A stretch of DNA of 64,000 bases from Craspedostauros australis (lineage: Eukaryota; Bacillariophyta; Bacillariophyceae; Mastogloiales; Achnanthaceae), in contig JAMXDE010000015.1 of the NCBI GenBank assembly GCA_026770025.1, positions 806,001 to 870,000 on the forward strand, given 5' to 3'. Numbering within the stretch: position 1 is the stretch's first letter; each line of letters starts with the position of its first letter. The translations under genes were made by a program, and so were the position numbers. Shown one piece after another: positions 22,638-34,501 of this stretch. The notes beneath the pieces were generated by a model. The model had not been told where the DNA came from. It worked only from the letters and a program-made list of their open reading frames with translations, and ran no database searches.

Positions 22638-23324
22638 ACACACCGTCGCATGTGAAGCGGCGCAGATCGTCTTGCGCTCTCACAAAGCAGCAGCCAGCTA
22701 CTCTACTACCATCCGTGCCTACTGCCAGCAGCCTGTTGCACAAACACACACAAACACAACTGTTTCATGTCCCACATTACCCAACAAGGCACAACACAAC
22801 ATCACACCGTACGAGCACAAAACATCAAGAATTGATGATCTCGCTTCGACACAAGAGAGGGAGCGAGAGCAAATCTCATGGGAAACGAGTATGGTGCTGA
22901 TTGTGATTACCCGAAATAAAAATTAGTGAATTCAATCATACACAACACGAGGATCGTAGTGGTTTGGTTTGACGGGAGTTGAATGGTATAGAGAGTGATC
23001 GAGTGGAGAACGAAAGGATGGCGTTCAAGTTCATGGTAATGCGAGGTGTGTTGTTGTGCGACTACGTGCCATTTGGAACAAGGCATACTAGAACGGAAGA
23101 GCCCGACTTGGAGACTGCCTGTAAATACGACTACTCGCGGAAACTATTGTCGTCGTGCTTCGATCGCATCGCCAAACGTTCAGTTCTGTTGGCGAAACGC
23201 TGAGTTAAGTTGAGATGAGTGGACTAGAGCTGGGTGGAGCAATTGTGCTCTATTCCTAAACACCCACCGATGCTGTTCTGGGTATGGTACATATGTCGCC
23301 CCCTCTGGTCCCAATCGATGCCCG
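22638..23324. other. Convergent intergenic region, no gene seen
   Basis: Between the 3' ends of the ABCA gene (plus) and the first 7TM gene (minus). An AATAAA-like word occurs at 22915-22920 (gaaataaaaat) about 280 nt after the ABCA stop and may serve in polyadenylation. No coding exon is supported. Confidence 0.4.
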
Positions 23325-25988
23325 TCATGGACCTTCGATTGCGGAAGAGGCGTTCGAGCTATGTGACACAGTGTCCTGAGTAACAGAGCCAGTCATGGAG
23401 ATGCTGCGAACCAGTGTTTCCGGTGGCAGACCTTCAAATATGACAGGGGCACCTTCTTTCGCAATCGCATCCGCATCATCGTGTTGCCGCTGAGTGGTCG
23501 GATCCCTCCTAGCCGTTTGTTCGTTGGTCGTCTCGTGTTGCTGTTGTGATGCGCTCTGCTGATTGGAAATAGTCGCATTGGCGGCATGCATTGCTGCCAT
23601 TGGACTGTGGGCGTTCCTGGAGTCACCTATTTCGGCCCCCATCAGATGCAAAGCACCCTGCGGCGTTGAGAAATCTTTCAGCGTCTCGGATGTGGAACTC
23701 ATCGAGATCTCGCCCAACGAGTTGGAGGAAGCTCCGGCTGTTCCGAACTCGTGACGTAGTGTCGGCATGGTCCTGTACGTTGCATCGCCAGTATCATTCT
23801 TTCCTTTCCTCTGGTTGGTTGCGTCGGTCAGCTTATGAGTTGCGTGCGCATTCGCGTGGTTGCCGATCTCTCCGCTAGGTTTGCGCGTGATCTTTTCTGT
23901 AAGGCAGCTGTTGTTGGACTGATTCAGAGTCGCACCAGGATGACAAACCACACCGATGCTTAGATTTGCAATACTTTCATTTTGTATCAGCGATCCGCTG
24001 GATGCGATTACACCGTTCAGATTGCTCGCTGGCTCTCCGTTCGATTCGTGCCATGGTGAAGGCGGCACAGGAGTGTCGGCCTCACATGGTGCAATCTCAT
24101 CGTGAAGACCAGAACTGCGTGGTCGCTCCTCCATGGCTTCCATCTCATACTGCTGTCGCCATCGACTCTGATAACGATGATGATGATGTTGATGGTTGGT
24201 GTAGAAGTTGTTCTGGTAGTCGTTCGATGATGACGAGCTGTCGTTGTCATTCGTGTCGCAGTCGTACACACTGCTCATTCTTTGGGAGAAGGCCCGATTT
24301 GCCTGCCTCTTCTTGAGGAATGAAAACTGGAGTAATCGTGCGCACGCTTCAAAGTACCCCAGCTCTGGCTGCGTCTTGAGCAGGTATATGAACATCGGTC
24401 GTTGGTACACCAGGTAATTGAGGAAGCCTTGGAACGGGTCGAACCAGGAATGCATGAGGATGATTCCGAACCTGGTCTCTCCACTGTTCATCTGCTGCAA
24501 TACCCGGTTGGATGTGCTCCAAACATGAGTCAGGTAGAAGACGCCCAGGTACCATATGGCCTGGTTCATCACGGCCACCGTGCGCGGATAATCATCCCGA
24601 GTTGCTCTGCGATGCTGCTTGGACTCCTCGATCGCTCTTTGCAACTGAAGCGCCACGCTGTCCGACAACGCTGACGATGATATCCTGCCGCGGCTCGATG
24701 CGGAATGACTCGAATGCTCCGATCTGCCACCCAGGAATTTGTTCTCCCTCTCGTCTTCCTCCAGCTCTGCTTTGGCTTGCAATATTCGTTCAGATTGAGA
24801 CAAGGTGGCGCCTGAGCTCCGAAAAAGTGACCGTGCCGACTTTGGTGGCCGGCCATTGTCTTGGTCATCGTCGTTGTTGGCATTGCTGTTGCGAGTGCTT
24901 ACCCGGACGACAGCAGGTTCCGCGTTGCTGCTCAAGCTCTCGCGATCCATCGTGGGTCCCAGTCTCATTGAAACCCGGGTCGCGCGCAGAATCTCCTGCG
25001 GTTTGCGATACTTCAGCATCTTCTTGTCGATGGATCTGACGAAGAAGTAAACCGACAGAGTGCAAAAGGCTGTGCGGATGCGAAACAGGTAACGATGAAC
25101 GCCGTTCGTGGAAATGCCGTAACGGCCAGTGTCAGTCAGTGTAAGCGAAGGTGTGAGAATGAAGATGGAGTGGAGTAGAATGGAGTGGTGCAATGATTGG
25201 CACACACCCACACACCCACACACCCACACACTGCGGGTTCAACTCGAAACTCTTTCGTTTACTTGATGTCGAGCAGGCATGGAACTCCGACGATCTCAGT
25301 ATGGCATGACATGGTACCATATGACACGGCACTGCACGAAACAACGCAACGCCAATCACTTACTGGCGGCGATGATGGAAAACCACAGCGGACCAAAGTA
25401 GAATGCCCACTGGAAGACGAAGGCATTGTCGCCTCGTTCGCAGTTGCCTTCCTCCTTGCCGTACCGCAAGGTATCCTTGCAGTCCGGCGGATGCGGCGCG
25501 ATCCAGCACCACAGCGTGGCATCATTGTAGAGGCCCATGCCGGCCGACGAGATGGCCGTGCCGAATGCCCAGCCACCGGCAATGAGGTGCATGATGGGTT
25601 CCACCTGCGTGCGCAGTCGACGATCCGTGAATTGGTACTTGATGACGAGCATGTAGTAGACGGCCAGCAAGGCATTGTAGACGGGCACAGCGGAACTGAG
25701 CGTGAGGAAGAATCCTTGCGCGCTGCACGTCGCCTCGCTGCCGATGGCCCATATCCTTCCGGAGTCGCTGGGCATGGGCCACGTCGATGCGAAGTTCCAG
25801 ATGCACTCGAGGACGTCGTAGACGGACATGGCAAACAGCAATCGATGGTACGGGTGCTTCCATTTTGGGTTGGTTCCGCGGTGCGTTAGCACTTCGATGA
25901 TGATCCAGGTGCTACCCAAGATGGAGAAGATGGATGAGATTTTGGGCAGGACAGCCAGGATGCCAGACTCCGTTCGGTTGAAGCCCAT
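23325..25988 (-). CDS. 7TM protein, slime-mould cAMP-receptor-like GPCR (paralogue 1, two exons)
   Basis: Exon 1 (25988-25364) and exon 2 (25069-23325) join at phase 1 to 789 residues. Exon 1 carries TM1-TM5: LPKISSIFSILGS (TM1), HPYHRLLFAMSVYDVLE (TM2), CSAQGFF and a hydrophobic run ending YNALLAVYYMLVI (TM3), EPIMHLIAGGWAFG (TM4), a CWI extracellular motif, FQWAFYFGPLWFS (TM5). The intron cuts TM5. After a ~150-residue cytoplasmic loop come TM6 (MNQAIWYLGVFYLTH) and TM7 with FDPFQGFLNYLVYQRP, the motif shared by cAMP-receptor/family-E receptors. The ~390-residue tail is Ser/Asn/Gln-rich and probably a disordered, phosphorylatable cytoplasmic region. Ligand and G protein cannot be inferred. 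A (CACACACC) repeat at 25200-25231 lies in the intron. It is the downstream copy of a tandem pair. Confidence 0.82.
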
Positions 25989-28021
25989 CCTGTGTGTCCT
26001 CCTTCTGCCACCCCTGTCGTCGTCGCTGCTTCTCGGAGGTGGTGAGTGTGTATTGTCGGCGGTGTCTGTTGCAATGGCTGTGGTGGTTACTCGTACTGTG
26101 CCGTGCTTCCTTCTTTCGCCGCCACCAAAGCCACCGTCCGTTGTTGTCGTTCGTGTTGCTGTTCGGTCTCAGCAGGGAGGCAGTTGGATGGATGTGGTAC
26201 TACTACAAGTGCAAGTACGGTATGTGTCGCAACAATGTTGGGATGAGATAGTCGCAACGATGCTCGTTCTGTGCATACGAGGATTGTGCCTGTATCAGTT
26301 GGTCGGTTGGATTGGAGAAGACTCAACTCCCGGGGGTACTCTGGTTGCTGTTGTTGGTGATACGAGGATGCACGTGTTGAGCGCCGGCCTTTAAATCCCC
26401 TATTGTTGGTGCTCGTGTTGAAGGTTCTCCTGAGGTTCTTCAGCGCGGTCTTCGTTTTCCGAACGTCACCAATGATGTGTACACTCGTATTCCTCACAAA
26501 CAAGTCGTCAAGCAGCTTGCGGATGATGGATGATAGTCGTGATTGGGCACGAGTTGCAAGTTGTTGGGCAGGGGCGATGATCCGAGAGGGATCAAAACGA
26601 GGATGTGTCTTTGGTCTCTTCCGCTCGCGGGGGCACAGACCAGCGGACGCGAAGTTTGATCGACTACCTACGTCGTATGACACTCTCTCGATTGATTCCT
26701 TTGGTTTGTTTGATGGGATTGCGTCTCATGTACGACTACAAGGACACTGCTCTACTCTGCTCTACGAGTATTTCCCCCCGAATTCGGCATCGAGATCACT
26801 CTTGGTTGATTGCGTCCCTGGTTGAGGCTTCGCAAACGTGGCTATTCTACGGTACCGAATACAGTGGCAGGGCAAGAATGTTTCGCACAGGCCGGTTGCC
26901 TGTTGCAATGAGGGCGGGCCTTATCGCTTCCCGGAGAGTGGCGAAAAGTTCGAGATGGATGGATCCGTCCTTGTGATGGATGTTGTACTCGGATGTCCAC
27001 CAAAAACGGAGGGACACTCACCCTGTTGGTCCTTTCTGTCGTTGCTCTCGCTGCGGTCGTCTGTTGGTCTGTTGGTCGAGGTGAGCTTCTCGTGATCGGA
27101 TCTCGGCTTCCTCTGGGATCGGACGAAGTGTGTTGCTTCAGCTTACTACCTATTTGCCTTCAGATGTTGTTGATCCTCTGCTGTCGCTGCGCTTCGGAAG
27201 TCCCTGTCTCGCGACTGTTCGGACGATGCCATTCTTCCGACTGTCGGAACGCAACATACTTCCTCTCCTTGTTGTCCCTCTCGGGTGTCTCACACTCGCT
27301 GCTCTCCGGGCTCGTTGTCATCCCCTGCGTCTTTCTCTGTCGCTGGGACACGCCGAAGCTGGTCGTCGTTCATACCTGCAATCGTTCTTTTGCCCATGGC
27401 GCGGGTACTCCCACGCGCCCACGGTTCCAAGTAGCGTTCTGTCCAGACGCGGCGCTTGGGCAGAAAGCCTTTCCGAACAAGTGACCACCAATAATTATTG
27501 TTGGACACCGCGTGACGTGTCCACATATTTAACCACGCCAGTAACAGCAACGAAAGAAGCGCTTCATCCATGACGCGCTCTGTGCCAATCAATTCCTCTA
27601 CAAAGTGCACAAGCGATAAACTCATCGCTTCTCATGGCTCTTCGATTCGTCGTCTTGCTTATTGCCTTCCTCCGCGCAAGACGTCCCAAAAGGGACAGAC
27701 AGTTCCAATCGAAAAGTCACGAACACGATCAACATAGCCGAGGGAATAGCGCGAGGTCTCTATTTATCCGTGACGACAGTGATCACCACTTTCGAAGAAT
27801 GAGAAAGGACACTCTCCGTGAGTACCGACAGCGCACAGGCGAAACATTTGTCAAGTATATGAAATGAATAGACTGCAGAACTCAGCCGGGATGCTGGAAT
27901 CACATCCCGTCGGTTGCGACAGCACCACAAGCTGCGTTTGCTTGCATTCGTAGTCATATAATATGTTGCTCCAACTGAATTGCGTTCCAGTCCATTCCGT
28001 TGTTTCCCAACTCTCTCTCTC
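25989..28021. other. 2-kb spacer between the two 7TM genes
   Basis: This separates the start of paralogue 1 from the end of paralogue 2 and should hold the paralogue 1 promoter. The only gene-like signal is the weak two-exon candidate on the plus strand at 26993-27573, listed separately. Confidence 0.4.
26993..27573 (+). CDS. Weak candidate: small two-exon protein with signal-peptide-like start
   Basis: ATG 26993 opens a 29-codon exon (to 27080) encoding MSTKNGGTLTLLVLSVVALA, a good signal-peptide or anchor profile, ending at a GTGAGC donor. A pyrimidine-rich acceptor (atttgccttcag) at 27163 joins in frame to an exon ending at TGA 27573, for 165 residues in all. The proposed intron is 83 nt, shorter than others in this window. 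The mature part (RFGSPCLATVRTMPFFRLSE and on) resembles no family. It could be chance; no second line of evidence exists. Confidence 0.22.
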
Positions 28022-30763
28022 TTAGCACATTGGTGTTTCTTCATCCGAGAAGCTCATGTTGATTCTCGCCACGCTGGAACCGGCACCGGCCTGGCCAACA
28101 TTATCGACATCAGCATTGACACGTTCATTTGTGCTCGGCGAAATCAGAGACTGCTGAGATAGGGGTTGCTCAGAGACGCTGCCGCACATCGATATCCTTG
28201 TCGCGACCGTCATTGGTTGGTCACTATTCTGTGGTGTCGCGACATTCTCCTCAGTCCTGTTCTGCCGCGTGTTCGTATCGGGTGTGCCGGATTGGTCGTT
28301 TGAACCATCCGGTGCTCCCGGATGATCCCTCGCTGGCAGCGATAATGAACTGATTGAGAAGTCAGTAGCGCTGATACGGTACGTCGCGCTCGTACGAGCG
28401 GTCTGCGACGTAAGGCGAGCACCATCATCGTCGTCGTTTTTCTCGCCATCTTTCAGTTGTTGGCGCTGCAATCTTTGCATCTCATCAATCGCGCCTTGCT
28501 TCTGCGTGAGGCTGCGTTTGCTGGTGTTGCCGTCGGTACTGCTCGCGCCATCCATCGGGGAAGTGTCGCTGCATTCTGCCTCGTAATCTTCCACCATGGT
28601 CGAGCTGGATTCCATCATGTTGCGGATGGATTGGTGCAAATCGCTCATGCCGTCAGTGGCTACACTCCTGCCCCGACTCACGACGCTGCCACCACGCACT
28701 GCGTTGCTGGGCAACGAGGAATCGTCATCGTAGGCCATCTCCTGAAGGCTACGTTCCATGTTGGAGTTGTGATTTCTGTTCACCCTGTAAGAAGATTGGT
28801 GGGCCAGCTCGTTGGTTGCATGCTTGTTCTTGAACAATGAATTTTGGAACACGGCCCGGGCCTCGCGCTGCTTCATGAACGAGAAGTGGAGAACTCGGAC
28901 CGAGGCACCCCACCGACCAATCTCTGGCCGCGTCTTGCGAATGTAGAGGTACCTCGGGCGTTGATAGACGAGGAAGTTGAGGAATCCCTGAAATGGATCG
29001 AACCAGGAATGGATCAGAATGAGAGCGTATACCGTTTCGCCTCCATTCGCGAATTGCAGCAGGCGATTGGTCGTGCTCCACATGTGCGTCAAGAAGAATG
29101 CGCCCAGGTAAAAGACCGCCTGATTCATGACGTCGACCGTGCGGGGATAATCATCGCGGTACACCTTGCGTTGGTTCTTCCACGTCTGGATCTGACCGCG
29201 CAGCTGCAACGCCATGCTTTCCATCTTCGCGGATGCAGCTGCGACGCTTCCCACGCGTGAGACTATGCTCGAATTGTCATCACTGTCATGTCCGCCTTCC
29301 AGGAAGCGATCCTCCCTCTCGTCTTCTTCCAGCTCATGCTTGGCGGCCAACGACTGCGTGGAGGGGTCGAATGACAATACGCTGGCGCGCACTTTCGTTG
29401 CAGGCTGCTGGCTGGTGCTACTGGCTTTGCTTCTTCTGTCGTGAGATTGTGTTATGCTGGAGGAGAACGCATCCTGAATCTGATCTCGATCCTGTTGCGA
29501 CTTGCTGGGCGGGACAGCTGCTTGCACGGTCCCGTTCGTTGTGGTGGTCACGAATGACTGTGATCTAATCTCTTCGGTTGCAGACAAAGGAGCCGCCACG
29601 GATCTTTTGGTATTGTCGCTGTTGCTGTTGTTTTCGTAACCTCCGGTGTCATGGGTCTTGCTCGCAGGGTGATCGTGATGATGGTCATCATTCTCATTCA
29701 TATCTCTGTACTCACCACTGTCGTCGCAGCTGTCACAGTCATCGTCATCATCGCTTTCGCAGTCGAATGCCGCTTGGTTCTTGCGCAGAATTCCGGACGG
29801 TGTTGCCATGTTGCTGGAAAGTCGGTCGAAGGTACGGTGTCTCTCCGGTCGTCGGTACTTGAGAGATTTCTCGTCAAGTCGCCGAACAAAGATGAACACC
29901 GTCACCGTGCAGTAGACTGCGATTGCGTACGAGGTGCGGGGTGCAGTGAGATTGTGCGTGTTGAGTGTACGAGGAGGGCAGGATAGGAGCAGACGAAGAG
30001 ATGGATTAATAGGTACGTATGGTACAGTGTGGTGCAGCAAGTGTGAGGCAAAGGTTCATGGAGGCAATATCGACAGTGGTGGTATCTGCGTGCAAGAAGC
30101 AACGTCAAGAGCATCAGCACACAGCATGCTGCACTTACTCGCCACCAGAACGGAAAACCACAGTGGAGCGAAGTAAAATGCCCACTGGTATACCCACGCA
30201 TTGTCACCACGTTCGCAATTGGCTTCATCGCTGCCGTACCGCAACGAATCCTTGCACCCTCGCGGATGGGACGAGATCCAACACCAGAGGTTGGCGTCGT
30301 TGTACAATCCCATGAATGCCGCGGCGAGGCTCGTTCCAAAGGCCCAGCTGCCGGCGATGAGGTGCATGGCCGGTTCCACCCGCGTGCGCAGAATGCGTTC
30401 GGCGTAGCCGTGCTTGATGACGAGGAGGTAGTACACGGCCAGCAGGGCGTTGTAGATTGGGATGGCGACGCCCAGCATGAGGAAGAATCCCTGCGCGCTG
30501 CAGGTGCCGGTGTTGCCGACGGACCAGATGGTGTCGGAGTCCTTCGGTATGGGCCACGTCGAGGCGAAGTTCCAGAAGCATTCCAGGATGTCGTACACCG
30601 ACATGGCGAGCAGCAATCGATGGTACGGATGCCGACGCTTGGGACGCGTGCCGCCATGCGTGAGGATTTCCGCGACGACCCATGCGCTCCCCGCGAAGGA
30701 GAAGACGGAGGAGATCTTTGGAAGGATCGCCAGGAGCGCCTTTTGGGCTGTGGTCTCCGCCAT
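28022..30763 (-). CDS. 7TM protein, slime-mould cAMP-receptor-like GPCR (paralogue 2, two exons)
   Basis: Exon 1 (30763-30139) and exon 2 (29916-28022) join at phase 1 to 839 residues. Exon 1 is the same length (625 nt) as in paralogue 1 and the intron sits at the same codon phase in TM5. TM1-TM5 match closely: LPKISSVFSFAGSAW, HPYHRLLLAMSVYDILE, CSAQGFFLMLG, IYNALLAVYYLLVIKH, EPAMHLIAGSWAFG, FYFAPLWFSVLVA. The third cytoplasmic loop is longer (~230 residues) and includes a run of Asp with Cys and His (~residues 262-300) that could bind metal. TM6 (MNQAVFYLGAFFLTHMWS) and TM7 (FDPFQGFLNFLVYQRP) follow, then a ~370-residue disordered tail. The pair is a tandem duplication in the same orientation about 2 kb apart. 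Confidence 0.82.
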
Positions 30764-33242
30764 CCCTCTTGATTATTGATGTGTGTGTGCGCGTATTCGT
30801 GCCTAGTAGTATGTCACGGTTCTGAGAGAGTGTTCCTTTGGTTCGATGTTGTTGTGCTCTGCTCCAATCTACTGCTCTTGCAACAATTTGTCCTCCCTTT
30901 GTTGCCTTTGTCGTTGAACTGAGTCAGGATCTTCGCCTCTCGTACTATCGTTGTCTCTCTCTCTCGTTCTTGCTCTTGCTCACAATGTGAAGCCTATCAT
31001 ACACGTGCTCGTGTTCTTCTTGTAAGTGTGGTATGAGACTTTTACAAGCAGCGGAATGATCCCTTGACGATCGCTGGTGGAGAATCCACTCCTGTTGCCT
31101 CTTGTTTGTCACGGTTCGGGTAAGCGGCGCCTCCACATCAAATGAAGCCTCGGGCAGAACTTGGGACCACACCAACACGAGAGTGAGCAGAGTCCGTCAG
31201 GAGACAGAAGCTGAAGCGAAGCGGAGTGGCTTTTTGTGCACTGCGCGCTGTGGTTGGAGGTTTGTGGAAGGGAGCGTTCCCGTGGATGGATGGATGCGTG
31301 TGCGCCCAAACAAGATCAGCCAGGATCCTTTGATAGATCGTATGCACAAAGTCCGGCAGGGGAGTGGGAACAGAGATGCTGCCCAAGGAGCCAAGCCGAA
31401 GCGTGCGGAAACGGGCTGGATGGATGGTCGATGATGATGATGAGGCTCCGGATTCGTCTGCAACTGGCGGCGTGGCCATGGATGGATGGATGAATGGATA
31501 GGTGGATGATGACGACAACCGGTCAGGCAAAAGGTAATCCCGACGGTGGTTACTTGGTTATCAGTACTTGGTGATTGATCAATGCCACTCGTGATGATCG
31601 GTGGAGAGTTGCTTTGCTCTAGTTCAAACAAGTATTCTCCCTTGCTTCGTACAATAAGTCAACGCCAATTCCGTATCGCAGTATCGTAGGTAACGAGTCT
31701 CGAGATGGATCAGAATGATTGCAGTGCTGTTGTGGGTGGAAAGGGACCTCGGAGCACACAGTGGTGGCGTATTGGCTCCCACAGCATTCAACAATGTCGC
31801 GTGAAAGCAACCGCCGGTTGGGTTCCAACGTGATCGGCAGAGCCAACATCATCTCGGCACCATGGCACTGGCTGGAGTTGGCCATTTCCAAGTTTGCGCG
31901 TCTTGTTTGGTTGTGTGGGGATCTTGTGGAGGAAGGCAAAACACAAATGCGTTGGCCTGATGCTTTTGTCAGGTGGATAGTTCGCAACGCCGTTCATTTA
32001 GGGCATCTCGAAGCTATTGCCGATTAATTATCATTCACTCTGGAGTATCGAATGGCGTTGACATGCGAAAGAGACATATCACGAATGGACACGAAGTAAA
32101 TCAGTTGTGGAATGAAGGGCGTATGAGATCAGGTCCACTGTATGTAGTAGAAAATCGAAGAGAGAAGACGATGGGAAGTTCGCGGCTTAACCAGCGACGA
32201 ACACAGACGTGGACGATTCAACAGCCTTGGCGTACGAGCCACGTACTGTGCTCGCACAACCACGACGCGGCAGAACACGGTAGCAACTGTACGGTTGCTC
32301 CTCGCAGTTTTTCGTTCCGCCGCGCGTGAATGGAACACGAAAGAAGGCGCCGCTTCATGGGGCATCATTTGCCGTGTCCGTAACACCGGAATGGGGAATC
32401 TCGTCATCCGCTCACGAGAATGTTGGTCTTTGTTTCGACACCGACATCTTTGGGAAGAAACATGGGTGACTTTTGATCGCTTGGATCTACCCATTCGAGT
32501 GTAGAGTGGAGGCGACAAGAGAAAAGTACTACTCCAAGTGCGGATACCCTATCCTCTCTTCCTCTCTCCTTCGACAACAGAGTGCTCCTGAGACTGCGTG
32601 GCAACAATGACCGTTCCAAAGAGGCCTTGCTCGTCTGGTTTGCTCCACTCGACTCCATCCAATCTCTTCCCTTCTTCTTTGTTCCTTCTTCGCTGTTTGC
32701 TGGTTTGCATGGACTCTCAGGCCTCTCTTCACAAGCTTTCTGGGATAGAGCATTGTTCAAACTAATGAAGGTATGTACTCTACGTGGCTCCACACGAAGC
32801 ATAACACGCACTTTGCGAGATCACACTTCCTTGGTCATCATGGCTGCGATCATCTGTACGTACAACAATGCCAGTGACACCTTCGAGGTGACAAGCGAGA
32901 CATTTGCCCCATCGATTCTCAGCATCTCCTCGCCGGATTGACTTCGTCGGCGATGACCATCCGGTACGCTGCTGTCTCGACATCTCCTTACCTTTGCGAA
33001 CGATCAACACGGCGGCAACAAATCAAACTGGATCTACAATCCCCATCTACCAACCATTCCATCGGGCAAGCTGTGGAGCTATGGTATGAGAGGAGTACTG
33101 TGATTGTCGGCAGGTAACGGTACATGTATTATACTAGCGCGAGTACTACATTCATATCCATTGGGCATTGTCCCGCATACTATTTCCCATCAACATTACG
33201 AACTGCATCAACTCAGAGCATGACATGATACCACGACAGCTT
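30764..33242. other. 2.5-kb intergenic region, no gene supported
   Basis: This lies between the start of 7TM paralogue 2 and the 3' end of the hydroquinone reductase gene. It contains a TGGA/TGGATGAT simple-sequence stretch near 31428-31505. Open frames are all under about 145 codons and resemble no family; one with ATG at 31795 could encode 77 residues but has no support. The part nearest 30764 should be the paralogue 2 promoter. Confidence 0.4.
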
Positions 33243-34289
33243 TCACAGCAGATCGCGGTCATGTGACTCTTGCAGCTTACCGACGAAGTCGTTGCCACGC
33301 GGGACGACGGACCAGCGGTTGTAGTTGGGATGCGAAGCGTAGTAGTGGACCTTGATCTGCTCCATGTTGACCGTGTCAGCCACGCCTGGCATCTGGTAGA
33401 TCTCTCGGCAGTAATTCAGCATGGACGGCGTCATGGAGATGCTTCTCGTGTTCGTCTTGAAGTAGACGTTGTACACTTCGTCGTATCGCACCAGCGTGAC
33501 GAAGAGGCGGATATCAGCTTCCGTGAATTCGTTGCCGGCGATATATCTCTGGTTTTGCAGGATACTGTCGACACGGTCGAAGGATGCTGTCAGCTCGTCG
33601 ATGGCCTTGTCGTAGGCTTCTTGCGATGTCGCGAAGCCGCATTTGTAGACACCGTTGTTGATGGTGGCATAGACCCACTCGTTGACGTCATCGATCTTCG
33701 GACGCATGTGCTTGGCGTACAGGTCCAGATTGGGATTCTTGGCGAAATCGTTGAATTCGGTGTTGAGCATGCGGATGATCTCCGACGATTCGTTGGAGAC
33801 GATCGTCTGCAGCTTCTTGTCCCACAAGATCGGGACTGTGTATTTGCCATCCACATCGCCTGCCTTTTCGTACAGGTCGCGGATGCTGAAGGTTCCTTCG
33901 TGATGCGGATCGGGCTGGTTGATCTCGTAGGCTGCTGGGAACGGCCCGCCGAGGCCGATAGTATTCTTGAAGGGCGGTGCGTCAGGGTTGCCAAACACCC
34001 AGCCGGTGTGCTTGTCGGAGACGTCGTCTGGCTTGGTCTTTCTCCACACGGGATGCACGACCGTCACGGTGATGACGTCCTCGAGTCCCTTCAGAGCGCG
34101 CACCATGAGGGTGCGGTGGGCCCACGGGCATGCCATGGCGACGTAGAGATGATAGCGATCAGCTTCTGGTTGGAACTTGCTCGTCGGCGAAGTCTCAATC
34201 CAATTTCTCCATGCAGCATCGCGGCGTTTGAAGGACCCGTCCGATCCCATCTCATCGAGTGCGGTGCGTGCTCCTGCCTTGGGTGCCAT
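33243..34289 (-). CDS. Glutathionyl-hydroquinone reductase (Xi-class GST; ECM4/YqjG family)
   Basis: An uninterrupted 348-residue gene with ATG at 34289. These enzymes reduce glutathionyl-hydroquinones to hydroquinone using glutathione, through a catalytic cysteine. The hallmark CPWAH motif is at residues 54-58, so Cys54 is the expected nucleophile, preceded by RYHLYVAMA. Other family landmarks follow: HPVWRKTKPDD, TVPILWDKKLQTIVSNESSEI (VPxLWD and the SNES motif), then the helical C-terminal domain with YATINNGVYKCGFA, RYIAGNEFTEADIRLF and the NYNRW motif near the end. Length matches bacterial and fungal members (~320-370). No targeting sequence is visible, so a cytosolic location is likely. 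Confidence 0.93.
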   Translation of the reverse strand: MAPKAGARTALDEMGSDGSFKRRDAAWRNWIETSPTSKFQPEADRYHLYVAMACPWAHRTLMVRALKGLEDVITVTVVHPVWRKTKPDDVSDKHTGWVFGNPDAPPFKNTIGLGGPFPAAYEINQPDPHHEGTFSIRDLYEKAGDVDGKYTVPILWDKKLQTIVSNESSEIIRMLNTEFNDFAKNPNLDLYAKHMRPKIDDVNEWVYATINNGVYKCGFATSQEAYDKAIDELTASFDRVDSILQNQRYIAGNEFTEADIRLFVTLVRYDEVYNVYFKTNTRSISMTPSMLNYCREIYQMPGVADTVNMEQIKVHYYASHPNYNRWSVVPRGNDFVGKLQESHDRDLL

Positions 34290-34501
34290 GTTGATCGTTG
34301 CTTTTGGATTGCGTTTGGATTGCGATGGTGTATGTGCTTGACTTCGTCTTCGGTGGCGCGCTTGGTTTGAGTCGTATCGTCTGTGGTCTGAAGTAGGGTG
34401 GGGTGCGAGTATCGAGTTGAATCGAATTGCTATTGGGTTTGTTTTATGCGCTCTCTGGAGAAGTTCGAATGAATCTTCGTATGCGTCCGGCTCAGGATCC
34501 T

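Noticed and set aside
33270-34370. 366-codon plus-strand frame
   Set aside because: Antisense to the glutathionyl-hydroquinone reductase gene, which is certain by motif content.
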